DNA from: Oscillospiraceae bacterium
GTDB taxonomy: Bacteria > Bacillota > Clostridia > Oscillospirales > Ruminococcaceae
Assembly (NCBI GenBank): GCA_900770285.1
Contig: CAAGJO010000025.1
Coordinates: 1-17,713 of the forward strand
Direction: 5' to 3'
Length of the DNA: 17,713 nt
The position numbers and the translations under genes are program-made. Below the pieces are notes generated by a model. That model saw only the letters and a list, made by a program, of their open reading frames with translations, was not told where the DNA came from and searched no databases. Of this stretch, positions 1 to 8,339 are shown in pieces. The stretch's first letter is position 1. Each line of letters starts with the position of its first letter.

Positions 1-97
1 TAACCTTATTATTAATCAGGTTTACAGCTGCAAGTCAAAGGGCGAAGCAGTAATTGATATTCCCGATACGAATAAGAGCATTATCGGTTTGAAAATC
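1..97. repeat. Inverted copy of part of the GlfT2-like gene, fused to feoB
   Basis: Bases 1-90 are the exact reverse complement of 7158-7247. Base 91 is a mismatch and 92-97 match again (7151-7156); identity stops at 98. The full copy at 7151-7247 lies inside an intact galactofuranosyltransferase reading frame, so the copy here is the displaced one. At the junction the feoB sequence and the glfT2 sequence share a 13-base stretch with one difference (around 85-97), a microhomology typical of template-switch or assembly chimeras. The sequence shows the duplication directly; calling it an artefact rather than a real genomic inversion is inference. Confidence 0.93.
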
Positions 98-1773
98 GGC
101 GCAATAAACTGTCCTATAAGGGCAAGCAGACTGTCCGATGAATTTTCGCATACGTTAAGTCTTGTGTCAAAGGTCTGCAAAAACCATATGATGATCGACG
201 CAAGGAAAATTACGGTAAATGCCCTTTGCAGAAAATCCTTAGCCTTGTCCCACAAAAGCATACAAACACTTTTTGCTGACGGCAAACGGTAATTCGGAAG
301 TTCCATTACAAACGGAACAGGATTTCCTTTAAACGCCGTATTTTTCAGCACAAGAGCAACGATTATTCCAAGTATTATTCCGATAAGATAAAGGCTTATC
401 ATTATAAGTGCCTGATACTTATGGAAAAATGCCGCCGTAAATACTGCATATATCGGAATTTTTGCCGAACAGCTCATATACGGTGTAAGCATTATCGTCA
501 TTTTTCTGTCTCTGTCTGAAACAAGGGTTCTTGTTGCCATAATTGCAGGAACGCTGCAGCCGAAACCTATAAGCATAGGCACAAAGCTTCGTCCCGAAAG
601 TCCGATTTTTCGCAGCAGCTTGTCCATAACAAATGCCACTCTCGCCATATATCCCGTATCTTCCAGAATAGAAAGAAAGAAAAACAGCGTAACGATAATC
701 GGAAGAAAGCTTAACACACTTCCCACTCCCGCAAACACGCCGTCGATTATAAGGCTGTGCACCACAGGATTTATTCCGTAAGCCGTAAGACCTTTGTCCG
801 CAAGGTTTGTAACTGCGTCAATTCCCATAGACAGCCAGTCGGACAAAATCGCTCCGATAACGTTAAAAGTAAGCCAGAATACCAGCAGCATTATTCCTAT
901 AAAAACAGGCAGTGCAGTATATTTTCCCGTAAGTATCCTATCTATTTTTACGCTGCGGGCATGTTCCCTGCTTTCGTGGCATTTAACCACCGAAAGCTGT
1001 ACGACCTTTTCAATAAAAGTATAACGCATATCCGCCAGTGCTTCATTGCGGTCGAACTCAGATTCGGTTTCCATTTCCACAATACAATGCTCAAGAAGTT
1101 CAAGCTCGTTTTTGTCAAGCTCCAGCTTTTCTTCAAGCGCCTTATCCCCTTCAATAAGCTTTGTGGCTGCAAATCTCGGCGGGATCTGCTGACGCACCGC
1201 ATGGTCCATAATAAGATGAACTACTGCGTGAATACATCTGTGCACAGGCGAATCGTCGGCGCAGAAATCGGTAACGATAGGCTTTGTTTTGTTTTTCGCC
1301 GTTTCAAGCGCCTTGCTTATAAGTTCCGAAATTCCCTCGCCCTTTGCGGCGCTGACAGGCACAACGGGTATTCCCAGAGCGTCGCTAAGCATTTTTACAT
1401 CGATAGTTCCCCCGTTTGCCCTTACCTCGTCCATCATATTAAGCGCAAGCACCATAGGAACTCTCAGTTCCAGAAGCTGCAATGTAAGGTACAGATTTCT
1501 TTCAATATTCGTTGCGTCTATAATATTTATAATTCCGTCAGGTTTTTCGTTAAGTATGTAGTCCCTTGTTACAATTTCCTCCTGTGTATAAGGTCTGAGG
1601 GAATATATTCCCGGCAAATCCACAACAGAGCAATCCTTCGTACCCTTTATCGTTCCCACCTTCTGATCAACCGTAACGCCCGGAAAATTTCCCACATGCT
1701 GATTTGAACCGGTAAGAGCATTGAAAAGAGTCGTTTTTCCGCAGTTCTGATTTCCTGCAAGAGCAAAGATCAT
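22..1773 (-). CDS. feoB: Ferrous iron transport protein B, 3' end replaced by chimeric sequence
   Basis: FeoB is the membrane permease with an N-terminal GTPase domain that takes up Fe2+. The G motifs are all visible: G1 GNQNCGKT (7-14), G2 PGVTV (31-35), G3 DLPG (52-55), G4 NMMD (112-115), G5 SAAKG (141-145). A helical spacer follows to about 275. The membrane part starts near 288 and carries the family signatures GFGCSVPAIMATRTL (403-417) and SCSAKIPIY (434-442). FeoB proteins are usually 650 residues or more. This frame gives 583, and residues after about F561 come from the inverted glfT2 copy at 1-97, so the last 20 or so residues are not FeoB sequence and the final transmembrane helices are missing. 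The start ATG overlaps the feoA stop by one base (TAATG), with an AGGAGG site upstream, so the two are translationally coupled. The true FeoB end lies outside this window. Confidence 0.93.
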   Translation of the reverse strand: MIFALAGNQNCGKTTLFNALTGSNQHVGNFPGVTVDQKVGTIKGTKDCSVVDLPGIYSLRPYTQEEIVTRDYILNEKPDGIINIIDATNIERNLYLTLQLLELRVPMVLALNMMDEVRANGGTIDVKMLSDALGIPVVPVSAAKGEGISELISKALETAKNKTKPIVTDFCADDSPVHRCIHAVVHLIMDHAVRQQIPPRFAATKLIEGDKALEEKLELDKNELELLEHCIVEMETESEFDRNEALADMRYTFIEKVVQLSVVKCHESREHARSVKIDRILTGKYTALPVFIGIMLLVFWLTFNVIGAILSDWLSMGIDAVTNLADKGLTAYGINPVVHSLIIDGVFAGVGSVLSFLPIIVTLFFFLSILEDTGYMARVAFVMDKLLRKIGLSGRSFVPMLIGFGCSVPAIMATRTLVSDRDRKMTIMLTPYMSCSAKIPIYAVFTAAFFHKYQALIMISLYLIGIILGIIVALVLKNTAFKGNPVPFVMELPNYRLPSAKSVCMLLWDKAKDFLQRAFTVIFLASIIIWFLQTFDTRLNVCENSSDSLLALIGQFIAPIFKPIMLLFVSGISITASPFDLQL

Positions 1774-2006
1774 TATTTAACGTCCTCCTCTGTTATTTCA
1801 ATATTTTTTGCGTCCTCTATACGAAGAGTAAGTTCATAACCTCTTACGGTGATCTCAATAGGATCTCCCATAGGTGCGACCTTATGCATTTTTACCTCTG
1901 TCCTCGGGATAAGTCCCATATCCAGCAGTCTGAGCCGCAGCGCACCTTCGCCGCCTACTGTTTTTATAACAGCCGTATGGCCTATTTTCAATTCATTTAA
2001 AGTCAT
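1773..2006 (-). CDS. feoA: Ferrous iron transport protein A
   Basis: A 77-residue SH3-like FeoA protein, normal length for the family. It is a small cytoplasmic protein thought to act with FeoB in Fe2+ uptake. Recognisable features are the N-terminal LNELKIGHTAVI strand, the RLRLLDMGLIPRTEV core (about 24-38) and the C-terminal ITVRGYELTLR strand (about 52-62), all typical of FeoA. The ATG at 2006-2004 has a GGAGGAA ribosome binding site at 2011-2017. The gene is first in a two-gene operon with feoB and has its own promoter at 2061-2089. An inverted repeat in the leader (2028-2047) is a candidate metal-regulator site. Confidence 0.95.
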   Translation of the reverse strand: MTLNELKIGHTAVIKTVGGEGALRLRLLDMGLIPRTEVKMHKVAPMGDPIEITVRGYELTLRIEDAKNIEITEEDVK

Positions 2007-2027
2007 AAACTTTCCTCCAATTCATTG

Positions 2028-2047
2028 AAGTTAAAACCGACTAACTT
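2028..2047. promoter_or_regulatory. Candidate operator in the feoA leader
   Basis: A perfect 6-base inverted repeat (AAGTTA, 8-base spacer, TAACTT) lies just after the predicted transcription start of feoAB. The position would suit a repressor such as a DtxR/IdeR- or Fur-type iron regulator. It does not clearly match a known consensus, so the regulator is inference. Confidence 0.35.
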
Positions 2048-2060
2048 TTGTCTATTAATA

Positions 2061-2089
2061 AGTTTAGCACAGTAAACATTCCTTGTCAA
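2061..2089 (-). promoter_or_regulatory. feoAB promoter
   Basis: On the minus strand, TTGACA (2089-2084), a 17-base spacer and TAAACT (2066-2061), with TG one base before the -10 (extended -10). Start predicted near 2054, giving a leader of about 48 bases before feoA. Confidence 0.75.
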
Positions 2090-2148
2090 GGCGTTATATT
2101 ACAATTTAAACTATGCAAAACCGCAAAATTTTATGCCTTTTGTTAATC

Positions 2149-2188
2149 AAAAAAATCACCTGCAAGTCCTATCTGACTTTGCAGGTGA
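2149..2188 (-). terminator. Rho-independent terminator after glf
   Basis: On the minus strand, the stem arms 2188-2175 and 2168-2156 pair over about 13 bases with one bulge (core TCACCTGCAA / TTGCAGGTGA). The loop is about 6 bases, followed at once by ATTTTTTT. It begins 8 bases after the glf stop and ends the polysaccharide operon before the feoAB promoter. Confidence 0.92.
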
Positions 2189-2195
2189 TAGTATT

Positions 2196-3299
2196 TTACT
2201 TAAATTCTTCGTCAACGCACTGGAGTGCGGCAATTATAACCTTATCCATATCATAGTACTTATACTGACCGAGACGTCCGCCGAAAATTACGTCCTTGCG
2301 CTCATCGGCAAGTGCCTTGTACTTTTCATAAAGGGCGTTGTTCTTGTCGTTGTTTACAGGATAATAAGGCTCTACGCCCGGCTTCCATTCAGCTGAATAT
2401 TCACGGCTGATAACCGTTTTTTCCTGCTTTCCGAACTCAAAATGCTTATGCTCGATAATTCTTGTATAAGGTACTTCTCTTGCCGTATAGTTTACAACGG
2501 CATTTCCCTGATAGTTTTCCTCGTCAAGAACCTCAGTCTCAAAACGAACCGAACGATACTCAAGAGGACCGAACTTGTAATCAAAGAACTGGTCGATCTG
2601 TCCTGTATAAACAGTCTTGTCTGCAATATCAGGATTTTCCTTGATAAACTCAAAATAGTCGGTATTTGTCTTTACGTCCGAACCTTCAAGCATTTTCTCA
2701 ATGATCTGAGTATAACCGCCGATAGGGATACCCTGATAACGGTCGTTGAAGTAGTTGTTGTCGTAAACAAATCTGAGGGGAAGTCTTTTGATGATAAATG
2801 AAGGAAGCTCGGTACAAGGTCTGCCCCACTGCTTTTCGGTATAGCCCTTGATAAGCTTTTCATACACGTCAGTACCTACAAGCTTCAAAGCCTGCTCCTC
2901 AAGGTTCTTAGGCTCGCCTATATTAAGGTCGGCAATCTGCTTTGCAATAATCTCCTTAGCCTCGGCAGGCTTTTTTATTCCCCACATTTTGCTGAATGTG
3001 TTCATATTGAAAGGAAGATTATAAAGCTCGTCCTTATATGAAGCAACAGGAGAATTAATGTAGTTGTTAAACTCAGCAAACTGATTTACATATTCCCATA
3101 TTTTCTTGTCGGAGGTGTGGAAAATATGTGCGCCGTATTTATGCACATTGATTCCCTCAACCTGCTCGGTATAAATATTACCGGCAATATGGTCACGCTT
3201 GTCAATAACAAGACATTTCTTTCCCCTTTTGCTTGCCTCGTTGGCAAACACTGCGCCGAAAAGTCCTGCGCCTACAATAAGATAATCGTATTTTGACAT
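2196..3299 (-). CDS. glf: UDP-galactopyranose mutase
   Basis: Glf is an FAD-dependent cytoplasmic enzyme that interconverts UDP-galactopyranose and UDP-galactofuranose, the donor for galactofuranose polymers. The 367-residue length is normal. Visible are the Rossmann GAGLFG (10-15), the FAD-binding acidic end of the second strand (VIDKR, about 31-35), GAHIFHT (about 56-62), the YTEKQWGR block (about 153-160), RYQGIPIGGYT (about 187-197) and the C-terminal GRLGQYKYYDMD block. I chose the ATG at 3299: AAGGAG at 3313-3308 sits 8 bases upstream, whereas the longer frame starting with GTG at 3308 would begin inside that site. It is the last gene of the operon, 12 bases after the oxidoreductase-pyruvyltransferase fusion, with a terminator right behind. 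Its presence with a GlfT2-like enzyme fixes galactofuranose as a component of the product. Confidence 0.96.
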   Translation of the reverse strand: MSKYDYLIVGAGLFGAVFANEASKRGKKCLVIDKRDHIAGNIYTEQVEGINVHKYGAHIFHTSDKKIWEYVNQFAEFNNYINSPVASYKDELYNLPFNMNTFSKMWGIKKPAEAKEIIAKQIADLNIGEPKNLEEQALKLVGTDVYEKLIKGYTEKQWGRPCTELPSFIIKRLPLRFVYDNNYFNDRYQGIPIGGYTQIIEKMLEGSDVKTNTDYFEFIKENPDIADKTVYTGQIDQFFDYKFGPLEYRSVRFETEVLDEENYQGNAVVNYTAREVPYTRIIEHKHFEFGKQEKTVISREYSAEWKPGVEPYYPVNNDKNNALYEKYKALADERKDVIFGGRLGQYKYYDMDKVIIAALQCVDEEFK

Positions 3300-3307
3300 T
3301 TTTCCCA

Positions 3308-3313
3308 CTCCTT
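3308..3313 (-). promoter_or_regulatory. Ribosome binding site deciding the glf start
   Basis: AAGGAG, 8 bases before the ATG at 3299. It overlaps the TAA stop of the preceding gene (TAAGGAG). Confidence 0.85.
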
Positions 3314-5723
3314 ATTTTATGTCATCTATTCTTGAATCTATTACAGGATATACACATCTGCTGTTGATCTTCTTCGGACTGAAAAGTGCGTCCTTGAGCC
3401 ATTTCTTGGAACGTGCTTTTTCACTTTCAAGAATTTCATTTACAGGCTTATAGTCAATAGGCTGCAAAAGTTCCTCATTTCCGATAATATCCTTAGGGTC
3501 AGTAACAAAGCGATGCTTGAGATTAAACAATCCCAAAAGCGAATTGAACCTTGACATACCTCTTCTCTTATTACCGATACCGATAAACGGTCTTTCAAAA
3601 ATGATACCAAAGCTGATACCGTGGCAGGAATCCGTTACAAGGAATTCACAGTTCTTAATATAATAGAGCCAGTCTTCGACCTGTACATTTTCAGGAATTT
3701 CGCCCATTCCCTGCATTTTTTCGGTATTCTTTTTTACCGTCCATGGCAATCCGTCAAGAAGATTAATAAGCTTATATCCAAGCTTTTCGGAAACCCACTT
3801 AAGAGCTTCTTTCTTTTCGGGAGTCGGGTCAAGAATATAGGTCGTAATAAACTTTTCCTCTTTATTTGGTCTGTTGTTTGCCGCAGATTGTTCGGTAAGC
3901 TTTATAAATTCTTCCTTATCCACAACAAAAACAGGGTCAAGTACCTGTGTAGCTTCTACATCATAGCTTTCTTTACAGATTCTGACGCCGTCAGCTTCTC
4001 TTACCGAAATAGCGTCAAATCTCTTCATAAATTCGGAAATAGTCTTTCTGTCGCTTGTTCCCGCAAAATCAACTGCATGACCGAAGCTTGCCGCATAGCT
4101 GAGCTTTTTCTTGGAATCGTCAACAAAATTGAAATAATAAGCATATCCGAAATTCTTACTTATGCCTCTGTTCCAGACCTGATCGCAGCCCATTATGAAA
4201 GTATCCACATTCTGATTGAGTTTTTTAAGTTCTCCCAGTTTATACTTTCTGCTTATCTCATAATGTTCCTCTGCAAATCTTCTGGAATGGTTATTTCCCT
4301 GTTCGGGATCTCCTGCCCGTATGATCGGCTTGTCTATCATAAGTACGGAAAGTCCGAAAGAAGTAATTATCTGATGAAGTGCATAATATGTTGCCACGCT
4401 TCCGTAATTACAGCCCGGCCATACACCCATGATCGCAACGTCAAACTTACGGTTTACCGAATAGTCAAAAGCTTTTTCCACACTCATTCCAAGATTGATA
4501 TTTTTAAAGAACAGATCGTGGGCAGGGTGAGTTTTAAACGTATGGTCAAAAGGCTGACCATGTGTAAGGATATATTCAATATCCACTTCTTTATAAAGTT
4601 TAAAATCTCCCTTTATGTCTTCAACCATTTTCTGTCCCTTGTCGTTATTTATAATAAGAATGGACGTACCTTTGGCGTCATCATAATCCTTATTGAGCGC
4701 CCTTACTCCCCAGAAATCGGCAAGGGTTATATCACCCTGTCTCGGAAGCTTTGCAGTCGGACAGTGACCGCAGGATTTTCTTACAGAAACGCAAGGGAGA
4801 AAAGCCTTATAATAAGGGTCAAGACCTTTTATCTTATGATATTCGCTTCCGTCCTTATACTTGACGTTCATTTCGGTAGACCAGCCATAATATTCCTTGG
4901 TTCTGAAACTCAGTTTTTCAATATTATCCGGACCGCCGTGAACCTCGTTGATATATTTTTCAAAAAGCTTAGGCGACGGACTTCCGTGGCACATAAGGTC
5001 TATGGTAAATAATTTTTCATCACTGATTTTCTTAGCGCTCAGATAAGAGTACAATGCAGCAACCTGACAGCCGCAGCCGCTGAACAGTACAGGCTTTTCA
5101 TCTTTGAGCAGCTTGCCTATCTCTCTGTAAACAACATTCGGGTCACTTTGAACGTACTTGGACTCTCTGAGCTTTTCCATTCCTGCCTCGTCATTTACGA
5201 CCATATGCTTAAGCACAAACTTATCATCAAAGGCTGCTCCGCAGACATATCCTCCCTGAGCAAGTATCTTATCGGCAACCATTGTAAACAATCCGCCGGA
5301 AGAACTCTTTTCTCTTATTTCATCGCTGCCGAAAGCGGCATAGCATTTAGGTCTGTCAAGATTTTTATAAACAGGATTTGCGGACGGACACTGCTTAAGG
5401 CAAAGACCGCACTGCACACACTTGTCTAAATTGACAACAGGAGCTAAAAAACCTTCGCCGTTGTATTCCATAGTAATTGCGTCTACCGGACATACATTGC
5501 GGCAGGCGCTGCAGCCTGTGCAATAATCCGGGTCAAGCGCCTCTACGGTTTTTTTATCGTTTATCAGAACATTTACCTCTGCCTTGACTTCATTTACGGA
5601 ATTGTCCGCACATTTTTTCGGAAGAACAGCCGTAGGCTTTTTATCCTGATTTACAACATATTCGCCCTTTAACGCTCTTGTTGCCGCAGTGATTCTTCTT
5701 TTAAAACCATTAAAAGTACTCAT
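3312..5723 (-). CDS. Fusion: dicluster ferredoxin + FrhB/FdhB-type domain + polysaccharide pyruvyltransferase
   Basis: An 803-residue protein made of two normally separate enzymes. Residues 68-78 (CTGCSACRNVC) and 102-112 (CVQCGLCLKQC) bind two [4Fe-4S] clusters. Residues about 125-400 resemble the F420 hydrogenase/dehydrogenase beta subunit family (FrhB/FdhB), with SGCGCQ (216-220), C245, C318-x2-C321 and DITLADFWG (331-339). Residues about 427-770 are a polysaccharide pyruvyltransferase domain: an N-terminal IMGVWPGCNYGS (431-442), MGCDQVWN (511-518), and the conserved TDSCHG (697-702) with RPFIGIG. The pyruvyltransferase part should transfer pyruvate from phosphoenolpyruvate to a sugar as a ketal. 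The oxidoreductase part is of unknown substrate; F420 use is not implied. The ATG overlaps the glfT2 stop (ATGA), and AAGGAG lies 11 bases upstream within that gene, so it is translationally coupled. There is no signal peptide, so it acts in the cytoplasm before export. The domain assignments are firm; the chemistry in this pathway is inference. Confidence 0.88.
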   Translation of the reverse strand: MSTFNGFKRRITAATRALKGEYVVNQDKKPTAVLPKKCADNSVNEVKAEVNVLINDKKTVEALDPDYCTGCSACRNVCPVDAITMEYNGEGFLAPVVNLDKCVQCGLCLKQCPSANPVYKNLDRPKCYAAFGSDEIREKSSSGGLFTMVADKILAQGGYVCGAAFDDKFVLKHMVVNDEAGMEKLRESKYVQSDPNVVYREIGKLLKDEKPVLFSGCGCQVAALYSYLSAKKISDEKLFTIDLMCHGSPSPKLFEKYINEVHGGPDNIEKLSFRTKEYYGWSTEMNVKYKDGSEYHKIKGLDPYYKAFLPCVSVRKSCGHCPTAKLPRQGDITLADFWGVRALNKDYDDAKGTSILIINNDKGQKMVEDIKGDFKLYKEVDIEYILTHGQPFDHTFKTHPAHDLFFKNINLGMSVEKAFDYSVNRKFDVAIMGVWPGCNYGSVATYYALHQIITSFGLSVLMIDKPIIRAGDPEQGNNHSRRFAEEHYEISRKYKLGELKKLNQNVDTFIMGCDQVWNRGISKNFGYAYYFNFVDDSKKKLSYAASFGHAVDFAGTSDRKTISEFMKRFDAISVREADGVRICKESYDVEATQVLDPVFVVDKEEFIKLTEQSAANNRPNKEEKFITTYILDPTPEKKEALKWVSEKLGYKLINLLDGLPWTVKKNTEKMQGMGEIPENVQVEDWLYYIKNCEFLVTDSCHGISFGIIFERPFIGIGNKRRGMSRFNSLLGLFNLKHRFVTDPKDIIGNEELLQPIDYKPVNEILESEKARSKKWLKDALFSPKKINSRCVYPVIDSRIDDIK

Positions 5724-7555
5724 ATTTCAAGGTACTCCTTCCAGAATTTTTCTGTTGTCATTTCCTTAAAGTGTTTTCTGTATGCCTTTTCTACCTTTTC
5801 ATGATAACGTCTGTATCTTCCCATAACTGTAACGTAACGGTCAATAAGTTCAAAGCAGCGCTTTCTGTTCATTTCTCTTACGTTCCCTGTTCCGCCGTTT
5901 TCATTTACCGCAATAAGTTTCTTTCTTCTGATATTCTTGCCCGGAACAAAGAACCAGTCATAAGCAATTACCGACGGATAATTTCTAAGCAGGAAATTAG
6001 GCAGAAGGTGACCGTTTATTGTGAAAACATATATAAGTTTCTGGAAAATATTAAGACTTTCATAATCATATGGGTCATCCTTAGCCGCATTAGGATAAGG
6101 AATTTCGCTGAGAGGAACAAGCTTTTCGTTCTTTGCGCAGTGTTCTTTAAGTGACTGTTCGCCGTTAAGATTTTCAATATACTTAGGTCCTTTAAGGAAA
6201 TCCTCAACCGAATCGAGAAGAAGTTCCGCATTGTTATATGCAAATCTTGTAATGTCCTGCCAGAACATTTTCCTGATTCTTGCGATAAAGTTAACGTCCT
6301 TGCAGATACCGCTTGCTGCCTGTATAACAAAGCTGTTTCTGTGGACCTGATAAAGTTCCATAGCGGCATTGAATTTTCCGGCAAATCCAACGTGCCAAAT
6401 ACAAATACCGTTAAGCGTAATAAATCCCGGATTATTTCTCAAGCTGAATTCAACGTCGTCACCTCGTACAAATACCGGAAGAGGAAGTCCGTTTTCTTCA
6501 ATATGCTCAACAGGAATACAGCAATACCACCAACCTGCATATGCGTCGGGAACATTGTCATATTCGTATTTATCATTATTAACAATACAGTCAAGACGTC
6601 TCATATCCATTTTTTCTTTAACCGGACCGTAAGAGCCGTCAACTTTATGAACATAACCTACGTCTTCATACTGTCTTTCACGAATATCATAATCAAACAT
6701 TGCACCGCTGAGGAAACATTTATGATACTCAGGTTTAAGAAGTCTTAACAGGTAATAAGTCCTGAAAAGGCTTTCCGACATTATCATAACGTCGTCGTCC
6801 ATAAGAAGAACATGTGTAGGTTTCTTTTCAAGATGAAGCGCCTCTATCATACCTCTCGTAAATCCGCCTGCGCCGCCCACATTGTTATTAGGATAAATTT
6901 TAAGATCCTCGCAGTCAAATTCTTCAGGAGCAAGCGCACGTTCATTATCAATAACGTGAACAAAGATGTTATTTTTAAGATCGCTGCCATCACAGAGAAC
7001 CTGCTTTTTAAGCTGAGCAATATTTCTCTTTATATACTCCTGCTTTTTGAAAGTAGTAGTAACAAGTGAGATCTTAACATCTCTGATATTTTCCTCATCA
7101 ACTTCAGAAGAATAATATCCGCCGTAAATTTCGGTATCTTCAAGCGCTGTGATTTTAAAACCGATAATGCTCTTATTCGTATCGGGAATATCAATTACTG
7201 CTTCGCCCTTTGACTTGCAGCTGTAAACCTGATTAATAATAAGGTTAAAGCATACGTTGGCAGAATTGTTATATATCTCATAAACCTCCAAGGAGAGCTT
7301 TCCCTTAAAAGTAAGATTGAGCTTTATATTGTTGATTCCGGTATATCTTTTCCACCTTGCAGCTTGAATGCAGTTATAATATGTCATCATATCTGCTACA
7401 GTATATTTTTTCAGAATATGACACTTTTTTTCAGGGTCATAACAAAATGGATTTCCGTTATGCTTGTCTCTTGCCATAAGTTCAGGATATGCGAGAAAAT
7501 TAGCGTCCAGATCCATAGGCAGTATAATGTTCTGCAATTTTACATTTTTTAACAT
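5720..7555 (-). CDS. GlfT2-like galactofuranosyltransferase (GT2)
   Basis: A 611-residue enzyme with the architecture and length of mycobacterial GlfT2 (637 residues), the processive transferase that builds galactan from UDP-galactofuranose. An N-terminal beta-rich domain covers about 1-155. The GT-A domain follows with SLVTTTFKK (163-171), HVIDN (200-204), NNNVGGAGGFTRG (223-235) and the metal-binding DDD at 253-255. Then come the acceptor-site GWWY (341-344), the catalytic-base region RGDDVEF (364-370) and WHVGFAGKF (387-395), whose H388 matches the third metal ligand of GlfT2. The rest is a helical C-terminal domain. GGAGG lies 8 bases before the ATG. It follows the exporter ATPase gene by 24 bases and overlaps the next gene by four. 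Galactofuranose as donor is supported by glf in the same operon; linkage and chain length cannot be inferred. A piece of this gene is duplicated at 1-97. Confidence 0.92.
   Translation of the reverse strand: MLKNVKLQNIILPMDLDANFLAYPELMARDKHNGNPFCYDPEKKCHILKKYTVADMMTYYNCIQAARWKRYTGINNIKLNLTFKGKLSLEVYEIYNNSANVCFNLIINQVYSCKSKGEAVIDIPDTNKSIIGFKITALEDTEIYGGYYSSEVDEENIRDVKISLVTTTFKKQEYIKRNIAQLKKQVLCDGSDLKNNIFVHVIDNERALAPEEFDCEDLKIYPNNNVGGAGGFTRGMIEALHLEKKPTHVLLMDDDVMIMSESLFRTYYLLRLLKPEYHKCFLSGAMFDYDIRERQYEDVGYVHKVDGSYGPVKEKMDMRRLDCIVNNDKYEYDNVPDAYAGWWYCCIPVEHIEENGLPLPVFVRGDDVEFSLRNNPGFITLNGICIWHVGFAGKFNAAMELYQVHRNSFVIQAASGICKDVNFIARIRKMFWQDITRFAYNNAELLLDSVEDFLKGPKYIENLNGEQSLKEHCAKNEKLVPLSEIPYPNAAKDDPYDYESLNIFQKLIYVFTINGHLLPNFLLRNYPSVIAYDWFFVPGKNIRRKKLIAVNENGGTGNVREMNRKRCFELIDRYVTVMGRYRRYHEKVEKAYRKHFKEMTTEKFWKEYLEI
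7151..7247. repeat. Source copy of the inverted repeat at the left end
   Basis: This stretch, within codons for about residues 103-135 of the GlfT2-like protein, is repeated in inverted orientation at 1-97 (96 of 97 positions). It reads smoothly in frame here, so this is the native location. Confidence 0.92.
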
Positions 7556-7579
7556 ATTAATCCTCCTGAAATTTATTTG

Positions 7580-8332
7580 TTATTTATTCATTTCTTCAAG
7601 ATATGCGTCACAAACCTCAGCGGCGTTACCGGACATAACCTGTTTTCCGTGGTCAAGCCACAAGACCTTGTCGCATAAATTTTTTATTGAGTTTATATTA
7701 TGGGAAACATACAAGAGAGTTGTTCCTCCGCTAAGCATTTTCTTCATTTTCTTGTTGCATTTCTGTTTGAACTTGATATCTCCAACCGATAAGATCTCAT
7801 CTGCAATAAGTATATCCGGGCTTACAGAAGTTGCAACTGAAAATCCAAGTCTTGCTTTCATTCCGGAAGAAAAATTCTTTACGGGAGAATCAAGAAAATC
7901 CTGCAATTCCGAAAATTCAACTATCTCATCAAACTTTTCGTCAAGAAAATCTTTCTTATATCCGAGAAGAGTACCGTTAAGATAAATATTTTCTCTTGCC
8001 GTAAGATTAGGATCGATTCCGGCACCCAATTCTATAAGCGCTGCAACCGAACCGTTTACCGTTACCGTTCCCTCCGCAGGCTTGAGAATACGGCTTACTA
8101 CTTTAAGGAGCGTTGACTTTCCGGCTCCGTTTGTACCGATAAGTCCCCATGATTCTCCTTTTTTCACCTGAAGATTTATATTCTGCAAAGCAATAAACTC
8201 CTGAAAAAGAAGTTCCCTTTTTACTAGCCGCACAACATATTCCTTCAGATTATCCACTTTAAGATTTGTTTTATTAAAGCGAACCTTAACGTTCTGCAAA
8301 TCTATAATATAATCATTATCCATACCTGTCAA
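7580..8332 (-). CDS. Polysaccharide ABC exporter, ATP-binding subunit (Wzt/TagH/RfbE type)
   Basis: A 250-residue ATPase that powers export of a lipid-linked polysaccharide or teichoic-acid-like polymer. Walker A GTNGAGKST (66-74), the signature region NFSSGMKAR (153-161; SSGM in place of LSGG is typical of this export group), Walker B ILIADE (174-179) and the switch His in VSHN (H211) are all present. The protein stops soon after the nucleotide-binding domain. It therefore lacks the C-terminal carbohydrate-binding module of Wzt proteins that recognise a capped chain end, so export is predicted not to depend on such recognition. I prefer the TTG at 8332 as start because AAGGAGG (8346-8340) is 7 bases upstream; the ATG at 8323 (247 residues) would be 16 bases away. 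It follows its permease partner by 12 bases. Confidence 0.93.
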   Translation of the reverse strand: MTGMDNDYIIDLQNVKVRFNKTNLKVDNLKEYVVRLVKRELLFQEFIALQNINLQVKKGESWGLIGTNGAGKSTLLKVVSRILKPAEGTVTVNGSVAALIELGAGIDPNLTARENIYLNGTLLGYKKDFLDEKFDEIVEFSELQDFLDSPVKNFSSGMKARLGFSVATSVSPDILIADEILSVGDIKFKQKCNKKMKKMLSGGTTLLYVSHNINSIKNLCDKVLWLDHGKQVMSGNAAEVCDAYLEEMNK

Positions 8333-8339
8333 CAGTCCG

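Noticed and set aside
22..84. FeoB C-terminal residues after the KP at about 562-563
   Set aside because: They are encoded by the inverted glfT2 copy and are not a real FeoB variant tail.
757..1707. 316-codon open frame on the plus strand opposite feoB
   Set aside because: The minus strand carries clear FeoB motifs throughout; the opposite frame is Cys/Arg/His-rich nonsense without a family signature.
3621..5012. 463-codon open frame on the plus strand
   Set aside because: It is antisense to the oxidoreductase-pyruvyltransferase gene. Its translation shows no domain, and it has no ribosome binding site or promoter; it reflects codon bias of the true gene.
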